NCBI GenBank assembly: GCA_002394205.1
Contig: DGTC01000029.1
Span: 1-64,000, forward strand
Direction: 5' to 3'
DNA length: 64,000 nt
Source: Lachnospira sp. UBA4346
GTDB taxonomy: Bacteria; Bacillota; Clostridia; Lachnospirales; Lachnospiraceae
Shown: positions 17,522 to 26,745 of the stretch, piece by piece
Layout of the letters: each line of letters starts with the position of its first letter
Position numbering within the stretch: position 1 is the first letter of the stretch
Translations under genes and position numbers: made by a program
Notes under the pieces: model-generated
The model's database searches: none
Seen by the model: the letters and a program-made list of their open reading frames with translations, nothing else
What the model was told of the DNA's origin: nothing

Positions 17522-17965
17522 TTATTTTGTTCCGGTTGAACCGAATCCGCCTTCACCACGAACGGTTTCATCTAGCTGAGTTACTTCTTCAAAAGCAGCA
17601 GCAACATAAGGTGTAAATACAATCTGAGCGATACGTTCTTTGTATCCGATTGTAACAGGCTCAGTTGAGTGGTTGTGCAATGCAACCATGATTTCGCCAC
17701 GATAATCAGAATCAATGACTCCCACTTTATTAGCTGGTGCAAGGCCTTTCTTACATGCAAGACCACTTCTTGCATATACAAGACCTACAAGACCTACCGG
17801 GATTTCCATGGCAATATCTGTGTGGATGAATTGTGTTTCGCCAGGGGCAATGGTTACTTTGTCAGGCATCGCAGCGTAAAGATCTGCTCCTGCTGAAAAT
17901 TCTGTGCCATAAGTAGGCATTGTAGCGCGTTCTGATAATTTTTGGAATCGTACTGTCTGTGTCAT
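17522..17965 (-). CDS. dut: Deoxyuridine 5'-triphosphate nucleotidohydrolase (dUTPase)
   Basis: A trimeric dUTPase of 147 aa that hydrolyses dUTP to dUMP and pyrophosphate, keeping uracil out of DNA and feeding thymidylate synthesis. All five motifs are visible: AGADLYA, ARSGLA, GVIDSDYRGEI, GYKERIAQIVF and the C-terminal RGEGGFGSTG. I set the start at ATG 17965, five codons inside the longest frame, because GGAGA lies eight bases upstream. It is not in a prophage context; flanking genes are housekeeping. Confidence 0.95.
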   Translation of the reverse strand: MTQTVRFQKLSERATMPTYGTEFSAGADLYAAMPDKVTIAPGETQFIHTDIAMEIPVGLVGLVYARSGLACKKGLAPANKVGVIDSDYRGEIMVALHNHSTEPVTIGYKERIAQIVFTPYVAAAFEEVTQLDETVRGEGGFGSTGTK

Positions 17966-18144
17966 AATATTAATCTCCATTCTGCAGATGTATCATAAGT
18001 AAAATCGTTCAAAAGAAAATATTTATAGTAACAAATGATTGTATATTTTGTTTGATTTGATAAAGAAATAACAGAGCATCTGCGAATCGGTTATTTCTGT
18101 TGAAAATGAAGTGTAATTATTGCGTGTGTCATTAGGTAGTATTC

Positions 18145-18663
18145 CTAGAATAACGTAATTACTTTATTTTGTGCCAGTGAAGCCGGTACATCGATTGTAC
18201 GCTGATTTTCTGAACCTTTGAATTTCAGATTTAAATTTTTTAATGAAAGAACAAATTCGCCATCGACCAAAACATCGATATAAGATAAAAGTTCCTTTGT
18301 TTCCGGCCATTTCTTACACATAGTATCTACAATATCCTTATCAAATAAATATCCGGTAAAGCACCAGAGGGGTTTGTTTGGATATTGTTCTTTTACTTTT
18401 CGGACAAGTGGAAGTAATCCGATTTGGTTGCTGTATTCAAAGGGTTCACCGCCAAGAATGGTTAGACCGGCAATATAAGCAGGTTGTAACGAAGTAAGAA
18501 TTTCATCGATTTGCTGCTCGGTAAAAGGAGCTCCATACTGGAAATCCCATGTCATTTCATTGAAACAACCCTCACAATGATGTGTACAGCCGCTGACAAA
18601 AAGAGAGGTACGGACCCCCGGACCATTTGCAACATCGTTATATTTTATTTCTGCATAGTTCAT
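18145..18663 (-). CDS. nrdG: Anaerobic ribonucleoside-triphosphate reductase activating protein
   Basis: A radical-SAM activase of 172 aa that makes the glycyl radical in class III ribonucleotide reductase NrdD under anoxia. The cluster motif is C26-x3-C30-x2-C33 in VSGCTHHCEGCFN, with GPGVRTSLFVSG before it and LTILGGEPFEY after it, all typical of NrdG. The partner nrdD is not in the window. The ATG follows TTAGGAGGAGTCCTAACCG, a Shine-Dalgarno sitting inside a small hairpin. Confidence 0.93.
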   Translation of the reverse strand: MNYAEIKYNDVANGPGVRTSLFVSGCTHHCEGCFNEMTWDFQYGAPFTEQQIDEILTSLQPAYIAGLTILGGEPFEYSNQIGLLPLVRKVKEQYPNKPLWCFTGYLFDKDIVDTMCKKWPETKELLSYIDVLVDGEFVLSLKNLNLKFKGSENQRTIDVPASLAQNKVITLF

Positions 18664-18736
18664 CGGTTAGGACTCCTCCTAATATATATGTTGTAGGGAA
18701 TACACCACCTAACAGCCAGTTAGGATGTTTCCCTCT
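18664..18736 (-). promoter_or_regulatory. nrdG leader with two competing hairpins over the Shine-Dalgarno
   Basis: On the minus strand, CCTAAC-TGGCT-GTTAGG, inside an outer AGGGAA/TTCCCT stem, is followed 30 bases later by TTAGGA-GGAG-TCCTAA, which encloses the AGGAGG Shine-Dalgarno. The CCTAAC and TTAGG blocks are interchangeable, so the first hairpin could capture either half of the second. This looks like a translational switch; the ligand or trigger is unknown. Confidence 0.45.
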
Positions 18737-19038
18737 TTTCTAAATGATGTTATGTAGTATATCACATAGGATATAGCTTAGGCAAGGATTGAACAGAAGA
18801 ATAAGAGAACGAAGCTCTTAGGCTGTGAGAAAATGCTGCAATGAAGTTCAGTATTTCAAAAATCAAAAGCACACAAGTACGATAGAAAATCAATGGAATG
18901 TTAAAAAATCTGTAAAAATGAATAAACAAAAGATGTATCTGTGGAAAAATACAGAAAATAAATGTATACTAACTGTATAAATTTAAGAATATATTCGAAG
19001 CGGCCAATTTAACGCAGATTAAAAAATGGAGGTTTTAT
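18737..19038. other. Intergenic region between divergent nrdG and the lyase-like gene
   Basis: About 300 bp, AT-rich. The only signals I see are a possible -10 TATACT near 18967 with no good -35, and a clear TGGAGG Shine-Dalgarno before 19039. No ORF or RNA gene is recognised. Confidence 0.5.
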
Positions 19039-21408
19039 ATGCCAGAGATTTATTTTGATAAGTTATACAGATATGAAAGAAAAGCGGAACATTGTAGCAT
19101 TGCAATTCCGATAAAGAAAGGTGTTTTGCGACATGCAGAAGATATTGCAATTTATCAGGATGGAAAGGCAATTCCGGTACAGCCTAAGGTTACAGCAAGA
19201 TATAAAGATGGTTCTGTGAAATATTTATTTGTGCGATTTATGGCAGATTTACCGGCAAACAAAGGATGTGTGTTGGATTGCAAATATCCGGTTAAAGAAT
19301 CAGTGACATTTAAAGGAATTCAGATTTCATTATTAGAAGATGGATATGCAGTGGATACGGGAGCGATTAACTTTGCAGTCAGAAATAACGGAATCCATTT
19401 ATTTGATTATGTTCAGGTGCAGGATAAAAGATATGTGGCAGAACAGTTTGATGGACCATATTTGAAAGAACGAAATGGTCACAAAAATGCATTGCAGATT
19501 CAGGAGTGGCACATTGTGGAACAAGGTGCATTGTGTACAATTCTTGCAGCAAATGCTGTATATGAAAATAAAGTGCGTTGTGAATTGCGACTGACAGCAT
19601 ACGCTGATAAATCATGGGTAGAAGTCAGCTATCGAATTCTCAATACAAGAGAAGAAGAATTAGATATTGAATCACTTATCTTTTATTGTAAGGCAGAAGC
19701 CGGATTTGCCGAGCAGGAGTCTATTCATATTGTTCAAATGGAAGAGAAAAATGATTCAACAGGTTGTGGTGATGGATTGTTAGATAATTCACAAAATGAC
19801 GGTCCGATTTTCCATACCAGAGGAATTACTGAGTTAGAGATGTTAGAGCAGAAAGCACCGGTAGAGTCCGTTCGTACAATGGTTGGAAGTTCGAATTATA
19901 AGACGGATTTTATTATTGGAAAAAATGGTGAAGCGGTGTCTAAAAATATTACCGGTAAGTCATTGGTAAAGGAAGCAAATGAACATTTTGCGGAAGTTTT
20001 CTATGGAACATTTTTTGCTGACAGAACGGATGCAGCAGGTGGTGTGTGTATTACAGTATTTCAGGCACAGCAGAATTATCCAAAGGCAATCGAAGCAAAT
20101 GGAGAAGAAATTGCAGTATTTTTAGTACCGGCAGGAGAAGACAAGGTTGTTATGCAATCTGGTATGGCAAGAGAGCAGAAGTTCTTGTTACATTTCCACG
20201 ATGCGAAAGAATCCATTTTGGAGTTGGATAACAGAAGTCTCATTTATCAGATGCCAGACAGAGCATATTTATCACCGGATGAGTTTCGTAAAGCAGGTGT
20301 CATGCTAGATGTATTTCCGACAGAACTTGATGATAAAGTGGAGATGGCGTTGATTGAACGGGCAGATTCTCATGCAAGATGCTATGGAATGTTAAACTGG
20401 GGAGATTCATGGGACCCCGGTTATACGAAACAGGGGCGTGGAAATGGTAGACTTGTGTGGTCAAATAATGAATATGATTTTCCACATTCTTGTGCATTAC
20501 AGTATGCCAGAACTGGTGTGAGAAGATTCTTAGATTATCTGATTATTAGTGCAGAACATTGGAGAGATGTGGATATTTGTCATTTCAGTTCAGATCCATT
20601 GCGGATAGGTGGACAGTGGGAACATACAGCAGGTCATTGTATGGATGGTGTTATGGTATGTTCGCATGAATGGGTAGAGGGTTTGCTGGATTATTATCAT
20701 TTTACAGGAGATGACAGAGGATATGATGCAGCAATTGGTATTGGTGAAAATGTTTTAAGATTGTTAGATACACCAATGTATGCACATCCGGGTGAAGCAA
20801 ATGCAAGAGAAACCGGCTGGGCATTAAGAACCTTAACGGCACTTTATGTTGAGACACATGAAGAAAGATGGCTTGCAAAATGTGAATGGATACTGCACAG
20901 CTTTGAAATCTGGGAAAAAGAATATGGACACTGGTTGGCACCATATACAGACAATACAACAATTCGTGTGGGCTTTATGATTTCGGTTGCAGTTGGAAGT
21001 GTTATGCGTTATTATCGCGAATTTCCAGATGAGAAATTGAAACAGATGCTTATCCGTGCAGTTGATGATTTGGCAGAAAATTGTATGTTAGACTGCGGTT
21101 TATTCTATTATAAAGAATTACCGAGTCTTGCACGATTAGGAAATAATACATTGTTATTAGAATCACTTGCTATTGCATATGAATTGACAGGGAATGATAA
21201 ATATTTAACATATGGATACAGAACACTTGCAAGAGCGGTCGGAGAAAAGCAGAGTTCAACAAATGGTACAAAGCAGATTATTGAAGATGCAGTTGTATGT
21301 GCCGGCGGCAGTACGAAAGGATTTGCACAGAGCTTCATTCCAATGATTACGTATTATAATGCACTGACAAAAGCTGGAAAGTGGGAAGAGGCAAGGAAAT
21401 ATTTGTAA
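19039..21408 (+). CDS. PcRGLX/YetA-like protein, putative exo-rhamnogalacturonan lyase
   Basis: A 789-aa cytoplasmic protein with no signal peptide. The N-terminal 90 residues show the pattern of the RIFT-barrel domain of PcRGLX/YetA-like proteins: AIPIKKGVL, GKAIPVQPKV, YKDGSVKYLFVRF. A middle beta-rich part runs to about residue 420. The C-terminal part looks like an (alpha/alpha) toroid, with WEHTAGHCMDG, ARETGWALRTLTALY and YRTLARAV. Family members include polysaccharide lyase family 26 exo-rhamnogalacturonan lyases, so a role in degrading imported pectin oligosaccharides is plausible. Catalytic residues were not assigned. It may work with the sugar isomerase-like gene 1 kb downstream. 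Confidence 0.65.
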   Translation: MPEIYFDKLYRYERKAEHCSIAIPIKKGVLRHAEDIAIYQDGKAIPVQPKVTARYKDGSVKYLFVRFMADLPANKGCVLDCKYPVKESVTFKGIQISLLEDGYAVDTGAINFAVRNNGIHLFDYVQVQDKRYVAEQFDGPYLKERNGHKNALQIQEWHIVEQGALCTILAANAVYENKVRCELRLTAYADKSWVEVSYRILNTREEELDIESLIFYCKAEAGFAEQESIHIVQMEEKNDSTGCGDGLLDNSQNDGPIFHTRGITELEMLEQKAPVESVRTMVGSSNYKTDFIIGKNGEAVSKNITGKSLVKEANEHFAEVFYGTFFADRTDAAGGVCITVFQAQQNYPKAIEANGEEIAVFLVPAGEDKVVMQSGMAREQKFLLHFHDAKESILELDNRSLIYQMPDRAYLSPDEFRKAGVMLDVFPTELDDKVEMALIERADSHARCYGMLNWGDSWDPGYTKQGRGNGRLVWSNNEYDFPHSCALQYARTGVRRFLDYLIISAEHWRDVDICHFSSDPLRIGGQWEHTAGHCMDGVMVCSHEWVEGLLDYYHFTGDDRGYDAAIGIGENVLRLLDTPMYAHPGEANARETGWALRTLTALYVETHEERWLAKCEWILHSFEIWEKEYGHWLAPYTDNTTIRVGFMISVAVGSVMRYYREFPDEKLKQMLIRAVDDLAENCMLDCGLFYYKELPSLARLGNNTLLLESLAIAYELTGNDKYLTYGYRTLARAVGEKQSSTNGTKQIIEDAVVCAGGSTKGFAQSFIPMITYYNALTKAGKWEEARKYL

Positions 21409-22476
21409 ATTTCGGTTTGTGGATGTACTCTGCCTGATAGATGGACGGAGAAATTTGACGTACTGACGCATATCGAAAAAGATAAATTTATTTTGAAAAC
21501 GCAAACTCGCCTACGGCTCAAACAGTGCGCTTTTCAAAATAAATTATTTTTCCGATATGCTGAGTTTCATTCAATCAGGGTATTCTCTGATGTGCTTCTG
21601 CTTACGGCATCGCCACAAACCTTTGGGGGTGGTGGCTGTTGGACTGTATTAGTTATTCCTAGTGGATTGCTTTAACGGACGAAGAGATGGAAAGATGAAT
21701 TCTGGTAGAAACGCAAAACTCGCCTGCGGCTCAAATAAGTTGCAGTCATCCAAATAATATTTTCCTGCTTGCTGTGTTTTACTTCATCAGGATATTCTCT
21801 AGTACATAGCTACTTTCGGCATCGCCACAAACCTTTGGGCGTGGGTGCTGACGGGAGGGTGTTGGGATTCCGGATGGGTATTTTTAACGAATGTAATTGA
21901 TTGCGATTTCGACGCATTGCTTGCTGCTCATGGAAATATATAATTCACATAATATATGTTTTCAATCGAATATACATATGTGAAATATTTAACGACCATT
22001 TACATTCTGAGATACGCAGGGAAAGAGTCATTCATTGTTGACAAACAGTTGCGAGGCTTCCGTTGGGAGCTTTCGAGTCGCATGGGCACAAAGCGAACTG
22101 TTTGAGCCGCAGGCGAGTTTGAGCGACTGCCCATAATAAGCGCGAGGAAGCGAGCAGGAAATGAAGCATGTTTGTCAATAATGATATGGCTCTTGACCGT
22201 CCGTTAGGTCAAAGTTTCCTTGTAGCATCCCACTACATTACGCAGTGCGATTCGCAATCCGCTGCGCTCCTTGCTCATCCGTGCAGTCGCACTATCAAAA
22301 AGAAATAACAAATGCTCTCTAGTGAGCAAGCTCCCATCGAGTATTTGTTATTTCTTTTTGGCACTGCTCGTTAAATCGAAAATTGACGAAATGGAGATTT
22401 GGTAGTAGAATTATTATAATTTGTATTACTAAAAAGAAGGGTATGTGCAGGGACTGCACAGGAATGGAGAATAAAT
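21409..22476. repeat. Non-coding 1.07-kb cluster of REP-like hairpins and direct repeats
   Basis: No convincing gene. An 18-bp core ACTCGCCTGCGGCTCAAA occurs at 21505-21522 (one mismatch), 21718-21735 (exact) and inverted at 22101-22118 (exact). A 22-bp element starting GGCATCGCCACAAACC occurs exactly at 21606-21627 and 21818-21839. The two direct copies form an imperfect tandem unit with a period of about 212 bp. The first core lies in the loop of a hairpin with arms of about 34 nt (21468-21560). A third block is bounded by TTGACAAACA/TGTTTGTCAA, and AGTGCGA/TCGCACT lies at 22244-22293. GC content is visibly higher than in the neighbours. Confidence 0.75.
22295..22362. terminator. Long hairpin with A/T-tract arms
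   Basis: AAAAAGAAATAACAAAT and its exact complement ATTTGTTATTTCTTTTT bracket a loop. With flanking and wobble pairs the stem is about 21 bp. The arms provide a T-run on either strand, so it could act as a bidirectional terminator ending the repeat cluster. Confidence 0.55.
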
Positions 22477-23319
22477 ATGAGATTAGGAATTAGAGCACAT
22501 GATACGAAGTATGCCCCATTGAATGAATTGATTCCAAATATTCACAATATGGGATTTCACTGTATGCACATTGCATTGGCAAAGTCTATTAAGGAATTCA
22601 AGCCGGATAATTGTACCATGACACCGGGACTTGCAATGTATATGAAGGAATTATGCACAGAAAACAAAGTAGATATTGCCGTGCTTGGTTGTTACTTGAA
22701 TCTTTGTAATCCAAATCCGGAAAAACACAAAGAAATCGTAGAGCGTTATAAGGCATCTATTCGTTTTGCAAGTGTATTAGGCTGCGGTGTTGTAGGAACA
22801 GAGACAGGTGCTGTCAATGAAGAGTACAAGTATGAACCGGCAAATCATACAGAAGAAGCATTAGAGAAATTTATTGATAATTTAAGACCAATTGTAAAAT
22901 ATGCAGAGCAGTTTGGTGTCATCGTAGCGATTGAGCCGGTTTGGAAGCATATCGTATGTACAGTAGAACGTGCAAGAAAAGTATTAGATGCCATTGATTC
23001 GCCAAATCTTCAGATTATCTTTGATCCCGTTAATTTATTATGTGTGGATAATATTGCACAGCAGGATGAAATTATCGAGAAGGCATTTGATTTATTAAGA
23101 GATGAAATTGCAGTTGTACATTGTAAGGATTATGTCGTAGAAGGCGATGAATTGAAGTCCATTGCAGCAGGTACAGGAAGTCTTAATTATCCTTTATTAT
23201 TAAAGAAGATTAAACAGTACAAACCATTTGTACATTGTACATTAGAAAATACAGTTCCTGAAAATGCAATCCAGACAAGAGATTTTATGGAAAATCTGTA
23301 CGCACAGGTAGAAGTATAA
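22477..23319 (+). CDS. Sugar phosphate isomerase/epimerase (xylose-isomerase-like TIM barrel)
   Basis: A 280-aa AP-endonuclease-2-like TIM-barrel protein. Features are the N-terminal MRLGIRAHD, the metal-site-like IAIEPVWKH, IIFDPVNLL and VVHCKDY, and the C-terminal CTLENTVPENA. The Glu, Asp, His and Glu in these strands match the usual metal ligands of hydroxypyruvate-isomerase and tagatose-epimerase relatives. The exact substrate is unknown. Its neighbour across the repeat cluster is a pectin-lyase-like gene, so acid-sugar metabolism is a reasonable guess. The start follows AATGGAGAATAAAT. Confidence 0.8.
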   Translation: MRLGIRAHDTKYAPLNELIPNIHNMGFHCMHIALAKSIKEFKPDNCTMTPGLAMYMKELCTENKVDIAVLGCYLNLCNPNPEKHKEIVERYKASIRFASVLGCGVVGTETGAVNEEYKYEPANHTEEALEKFIDNLRPIVKYAEQFGVIVAIEPVWKHIVCTVERARKVLDAIDSPNLQIIFDPVNLLCVDNIAQQDEIIEKAFDLLRDEIAVVHCKDYVVEGDELKSIAAGTGSLNYPLLLKKIKQYKPFVHCTLENTVPENAIQTRDFMENLYAQVEV

Positions 23320-23410
23320 ATACAACGCAAAGACACAAATTAGAATAAATGACGGCAGATATTTATAAAATATTAAGCAGATATGATACAATTTAAACAT
23401 TAAGACAAAG

Positions 23411-23447
23411 AAGTCCTCACTTTCAGAAAGTGGGGACTTGTTTTTTA
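23411..23447 (+). terminator. Terminator before rel
   Basis: AGTCCTCACTTTC and GAAAGTGGGGACT form a stem with a GTTTTTT tail. Confidence 0.85.
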
Positions 23448-23515
23448 TAGTAAAAAAATATATAATTATATTTATTTTAAAGGGCGATTTATACATTTCA
23501 TGCGGAGGTAGACGT

Positions 23516-25825
23516 ATGCAGGAAGAGAACATTTTATCGAAAGATACACATTTGACCAAAAAGAAAAAAGACCGGGATGTGAGCACACCGGCGGACTTTA
23601 CGAGTCCGGAGGTATTATATGACAAGCTCGTAGAGGAGATTAAGAAGTATCATCCTTCTACCAATATGTCCTATATTGAGAAGGCGTATCAGATAGCAAA
23701 GAATGCACATGAAGGACAGCTTCGAAAGTCTGGAGAACCATATATTATTCATCCATTATGTGTTGCAATTATTCTTGCAGAGTTAGAACTTGATAAAGAG
23801 ACAATTATTGCGGGATTATTACATGATGTCGTTGAAGATACAGTGATGACAAGTGAAGATGTTACAGCCGAATTTGGCGCAGAGGTAGCATTGTTAGTAG
23901 ATGGTGTAACAAAGCTCACACAGTTAAATTATCAGCATGATAAAATAGAAGTTCAGGCTGAAAATCTTCGTAAGATGTTCCTTGCTATGGCGAAAGATAT
24001 TCGTGTGATTTTGATAAAATTAGCGGATCGTCTCCATAATATGCGTACGATGCAGTACCAGTCACCGGCAAAACAGGTAGAAAAGTCCAGAGAAACGATG
24101 GAAATCTATGCGCCGATTGCACACAGACTCGGTATTTCTAAGATTAAGGTTGAGTTGGATGATCTTTCAATGAAATATCTGATGCCGGATGCATATAATG
24201 ATTTAGAGGAAAAGTTAAATTTAAGTAAGACGGAACGTGAAAAGTTTGTCAATCAAATCATTAAAGAAGTCGGTGTTGAAATCAGCAATGCAGGAATAGA
24301 AGCTGAAGTTGATGGACGTGTGAAGCATTTCTTCTCTATTTATCGTAAAATGGTAAATCAGAATAAGACATTAGATCAGATATACGATATATTTGCAGTA
24401 CGTATTAAAGTAGAAAATGTAAAAGACTGTTATGCTGCATTGGGTATTATTCATGAAATGTACAAACCGATTCCGGGAAGATTCAAGGATTATATTGCGA
24501 TGCCAAAGTCAAATATGTATCAGTCATTGCATACAACGCTGATTGCACCAAACGGTCAGCCGTTTGAAATTCAGATTCGTACGTATGAAATGCATAGAAT
24601 TGCAGAGTATGGTATTGCTGCGCATTGGAAATATAAAGAAGGTGCAAATGGACAGAAGGGCGGCACAACGCAGGATGAAGAGGCAAAATTAAGCTGGCTT
24701 CGTCAGATTTTAGAGTGGCAGCAGGAATTATCTGATAACAAAGAATTCTTGAATTCTATTAAAAATGATTTGAATCTGTTCTCAGATGCGGTGTATTGTT
24801 TTACACCGACAGGGGATGTGAAGACATTGCCGGCAGGCTCATGCCCGATTGATTTTGCATACAGTATTCACAGTGCAGTAGGAAATAAGATGGTTGGTGC
24901 CAGAGTCAACGGCAAGCTCGTTCCGATTGATTATAAGATTATTTCAGGTGATAGAGTTGAAGTGATTACTTCACAGAATTCCAAAGGACCAAGCAGGGAT
25001 TGGCTCAGTATTGTTAAGAGTTCACAGGCACGTAATAAGATTAATCAGTGGTTTAAGCAGGAATTAAAGGAAGATAATATTGTTCGTGGAAAAGAACTCA
25101 TTGCGAATTACTGCAAAGGAAAGGGAATTGTATTATCTGAGATTACCAAGCCGGAAATCGTTGAAAAGACACTTCGTAAATATAGTTTCCGAGATTGGGA
25201 TTCGATGCTTGCAAGTGTAGGACATGGCGGTTTAAAAGAAGGACAGATTGTCAATAAACTGTTAGAAGAATACAATAAGCGTAAGAAAGCAGAAGTGACA
25301 GATAAGCAGGCATTGGAAGAACTGGTACAGGGCGAGGCAGCCAAGGCTAACGATAAGGTCAAGAAGAACAAAGGCGGTATTGTCGTAAAGGGAATTCACG
25401 ATGTTGCAGTTCGTTTTTCAAGATGCTGTAATCCGGTACCGGGAGATGAGATTGTCGGTTTTGTAACAAGAGGAAGAGGAATTTCAATCCATCGGACAGA
25501 TTGTATTAATATCTTGAATTTCCCGGAAAGCGAACGTGCGCGTCTTATTGATGCAGAATGGGAACAGACAGGACATCAGGATGAGAAATACAGTGTTGAG
25601 ATTAATATCTTTGCAACCAACCGTAAGGGCTTGATTGTGGATATTTCTCGATTATTTACAGAGGCAAATATTGATGTGCGATCGTTAAATTCCCGTGTCA
25701 ATAAAAGGGATATTGCGACCATTAGTATTGGCTTCGATATTCACGGAAAAGACGAACTTAGAAAGATTGTAGATAAATTGTTAAAGATTGAAGGAATAAC
25801 AGACGTAGAACGTGCTACGGGCTGA
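23516..25825 (+). CDS. rel: Bifunctional (p)ppGpp synthetase/hydrolase
   Basis: A long RSH protein of 769 aa that makes and degrades the stringent-response alarmone on or near the ribosome. Domains in order: HD hydrolase with H103-D104 in LLHDVVEDT, so the hydrolase looks active; synthetase with FKDYIAMPKSNMYQSLHTT; TGS with TPTGDVKTLPAGSCPIDFAY; a conserved Cys region RFSRCCNPVPGDEIVGF; and a C-terminal ACT domain. I chose ATG 23516 because GCGGAGGTAGACGT precedes it. A longer frame from 23438 would start inside the upstream terminator. It heads a cluster with the MBL hydrolase and hemZ. Confidence 0.95.
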   Translation: MQEENILSKDTHLTKKKKDRDVSTPADFTSPEVLYDKLVEEIKKYHPSTNMSYIEKAYQIAKNAHEGQLRKSGEPYIIHPLCVAIILAELELDKETIIAGLLHDVVEDTVMTSEDVTAEFGAEVALLVDGVTKLTQLNYQHDKIEVQAENLRKMFLAMAKDIRVILIKLADRLHNMRTMQYQSPAKQVEKSRETMEIYAPIAHRLGISKIKVELDDLSMKYLMPDAYNDLEEKLNLSKTEREKFVNQIIKEVGVEISNAGIEAEVDGRVKHFFSIYRKMVNQNKTLDQIYDIFAVRIKVENVKDCYAALGIIHEMYKPIPGRFKDYIAMPKSNMYQSLHTTLIAPNGQPFEIQIRTYEMHRIAEYGIAAHWKYKEGANGQKGGTTQDEEAKLSWLRQILEWQQELSDNKEFLNSIKNDLNLFSDAVYCFTPTGDVKTLPAGSCPIDFAYSIHSAVGNKMVGARVNGKLVPIDYKIISGDRVEVITSQNSKGPSRDWLSIVKSSQARNKINQWFKQELKEDNIVRGKELIANYCKGKGIVLSEITKPEIVEKTLRKYSFRDWDSMLASVGHGGLKEGQIVNKLLEEYNKRKKAEVTDKQALEELVQGEAAKANDKVKKNKGGIVVKGIHDVAVRFSRCCNPVPGDEIVGFVTRGRGISIHRTDCINILNFPESERARLIDAEWEQTGHQDEKYSVEINIFATNRKGLIVDISRLFTEANIDVRSLNSRVNKRDIATISIGFDIHGKDELRKIVDKLLKIEGITDVERATG

Positions 25826-25840
25826 TGAAAGGCGAAGACA

Positions 25841-26494
25841 TTGCATAATATAACATTTGATTACAAAATATTAGGTCCAATTGGAACGAATTGCTATCTG
25901 CTGTGTAATGAATATCAGGCAGAAGATGGTACAACACAAAAACAATGTGTATTGGTTGATCCGGCAGATGATATTGCGCAGATTGAAGAGTTGATTTCCA
26001 GAAATCATGCGACACTTGTGGCAGTGTTGTTGACACATGGACACTACGATCATATCATGGCAGCAAAGAGCGTGCGTAATGAATATCATGTCCCAATCTA
26101 TGCAAGTTGCGATGAAGAGACATTACTTGCCAGTCCGGACATGAACTTGTCTGCATTACATGGGTTTGAGGTCATGTTAGAAGCAGATGTCCTTCACAAT
26201 GACGGGGATGTTTTGCATTTGGCAGGGATGGACATTGAAGTGAAGCACACACCGGGACATACAATAGGTGGAACTTGCTATTATATTGCAGAGGCAGGAT
26301 TGCTCTTTTCAGGAGATACGTTGTTTGCTGCATCGGTGGGAAGAACAGATTTTCCAACGGGAAGTATGTCACAGATTGTACATTCAATTCAGGATAAACT
26401 CATGGTTCTGCCAGATGATACAAAAGTATTTCCGGGACATGGCGAGAGTTCATCGATAGGATATGAGAAGAAGTATAATCCATTTTTACAGTAA
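25841..26494 (+). CDS. MBL-fold metallo-hydrolase (glyoxalase II-like)
   Basis: A 217-aa metallo-beta-lactamase-fold hydrolase. Zinc ligands are seen in LLTHGHYDHIMA (HxHxDH), HTPGHTIGG, FSGDTLF and FPGHGESSSI. It is closest in pattern to YcbL-type type II glyoxalases, but substrate is uncertain. It lies 15 bp after rel, so it is probably cotranscribed, as in many Clostridia where an MBL gene follows rel. The only reasonable start is TTG at 25841 with GAAAGGCGA just upstream; no ATG exists near the N-terminus. Confidence 0.85.
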   Translation: MHNITFDYKILGPIGTNCYLLCNEYQAEDGTTQKQCVLVDPADDIAQIEELISRNHATLVAVLLTHGHYDHIMAAKSVRNEYHVPIYASCDEETLLASPDMNLSALHGFEVMLEADVLHNDGDVLHLAGMDIEVKHTPGHTIGGTCYYIAEAGLLFSGDTLFAASVGRTDFPTGSMSQIVHSIQDKLMVLPDDTKVFPGHGESSSIGYEKKYNPFLQ

Positions 26495-26745
26495 TATAGA
26501 TATTTTTAGAATAGATACAAAACATATATGGATTTGGGGTGATAGCGCATGAGATACAATATTGCCTCAAATCCTTCCTTGTTTTCTGTACAGTTGGGAT
26601 AACGAAAAGGTTTCACTGTACTTGTTGAAGTGATAAATTACAGAAGAATTCGAAAAATGTTTTGGTACAGTTGAAGAGCAAAATCATTTGGTTATCCATA
26701 TAGATTTTAGAATATAGAGATAAGAAAATAGTTAGGAAAAAGATT

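Noticed and set aside
21493..21675. 60-codon ORF in the repeat cluster
   Set aside because: It runs across the hairpin and the 22-bp repeat, has no Shine-Dalgarno, and is not repeated in frame in the second copy of the unit.
23438..23515. Longer N-terminus for Rel starting at 23438
   Set aside because: That start lies inside the upstream terminator and would add an unconserved hydrophobic stretch. ATG 23516 has a strong GGAGG site.
26549..26602. 17-codon ORF between the MBL gene and hemZ, with a weak ribosome site
   Set aside because: The peptide MRYNIASNPSLFSVQLG matches nothing I know, and such short frames arise by chance. No leader-peptide or attenuator structure was seen.
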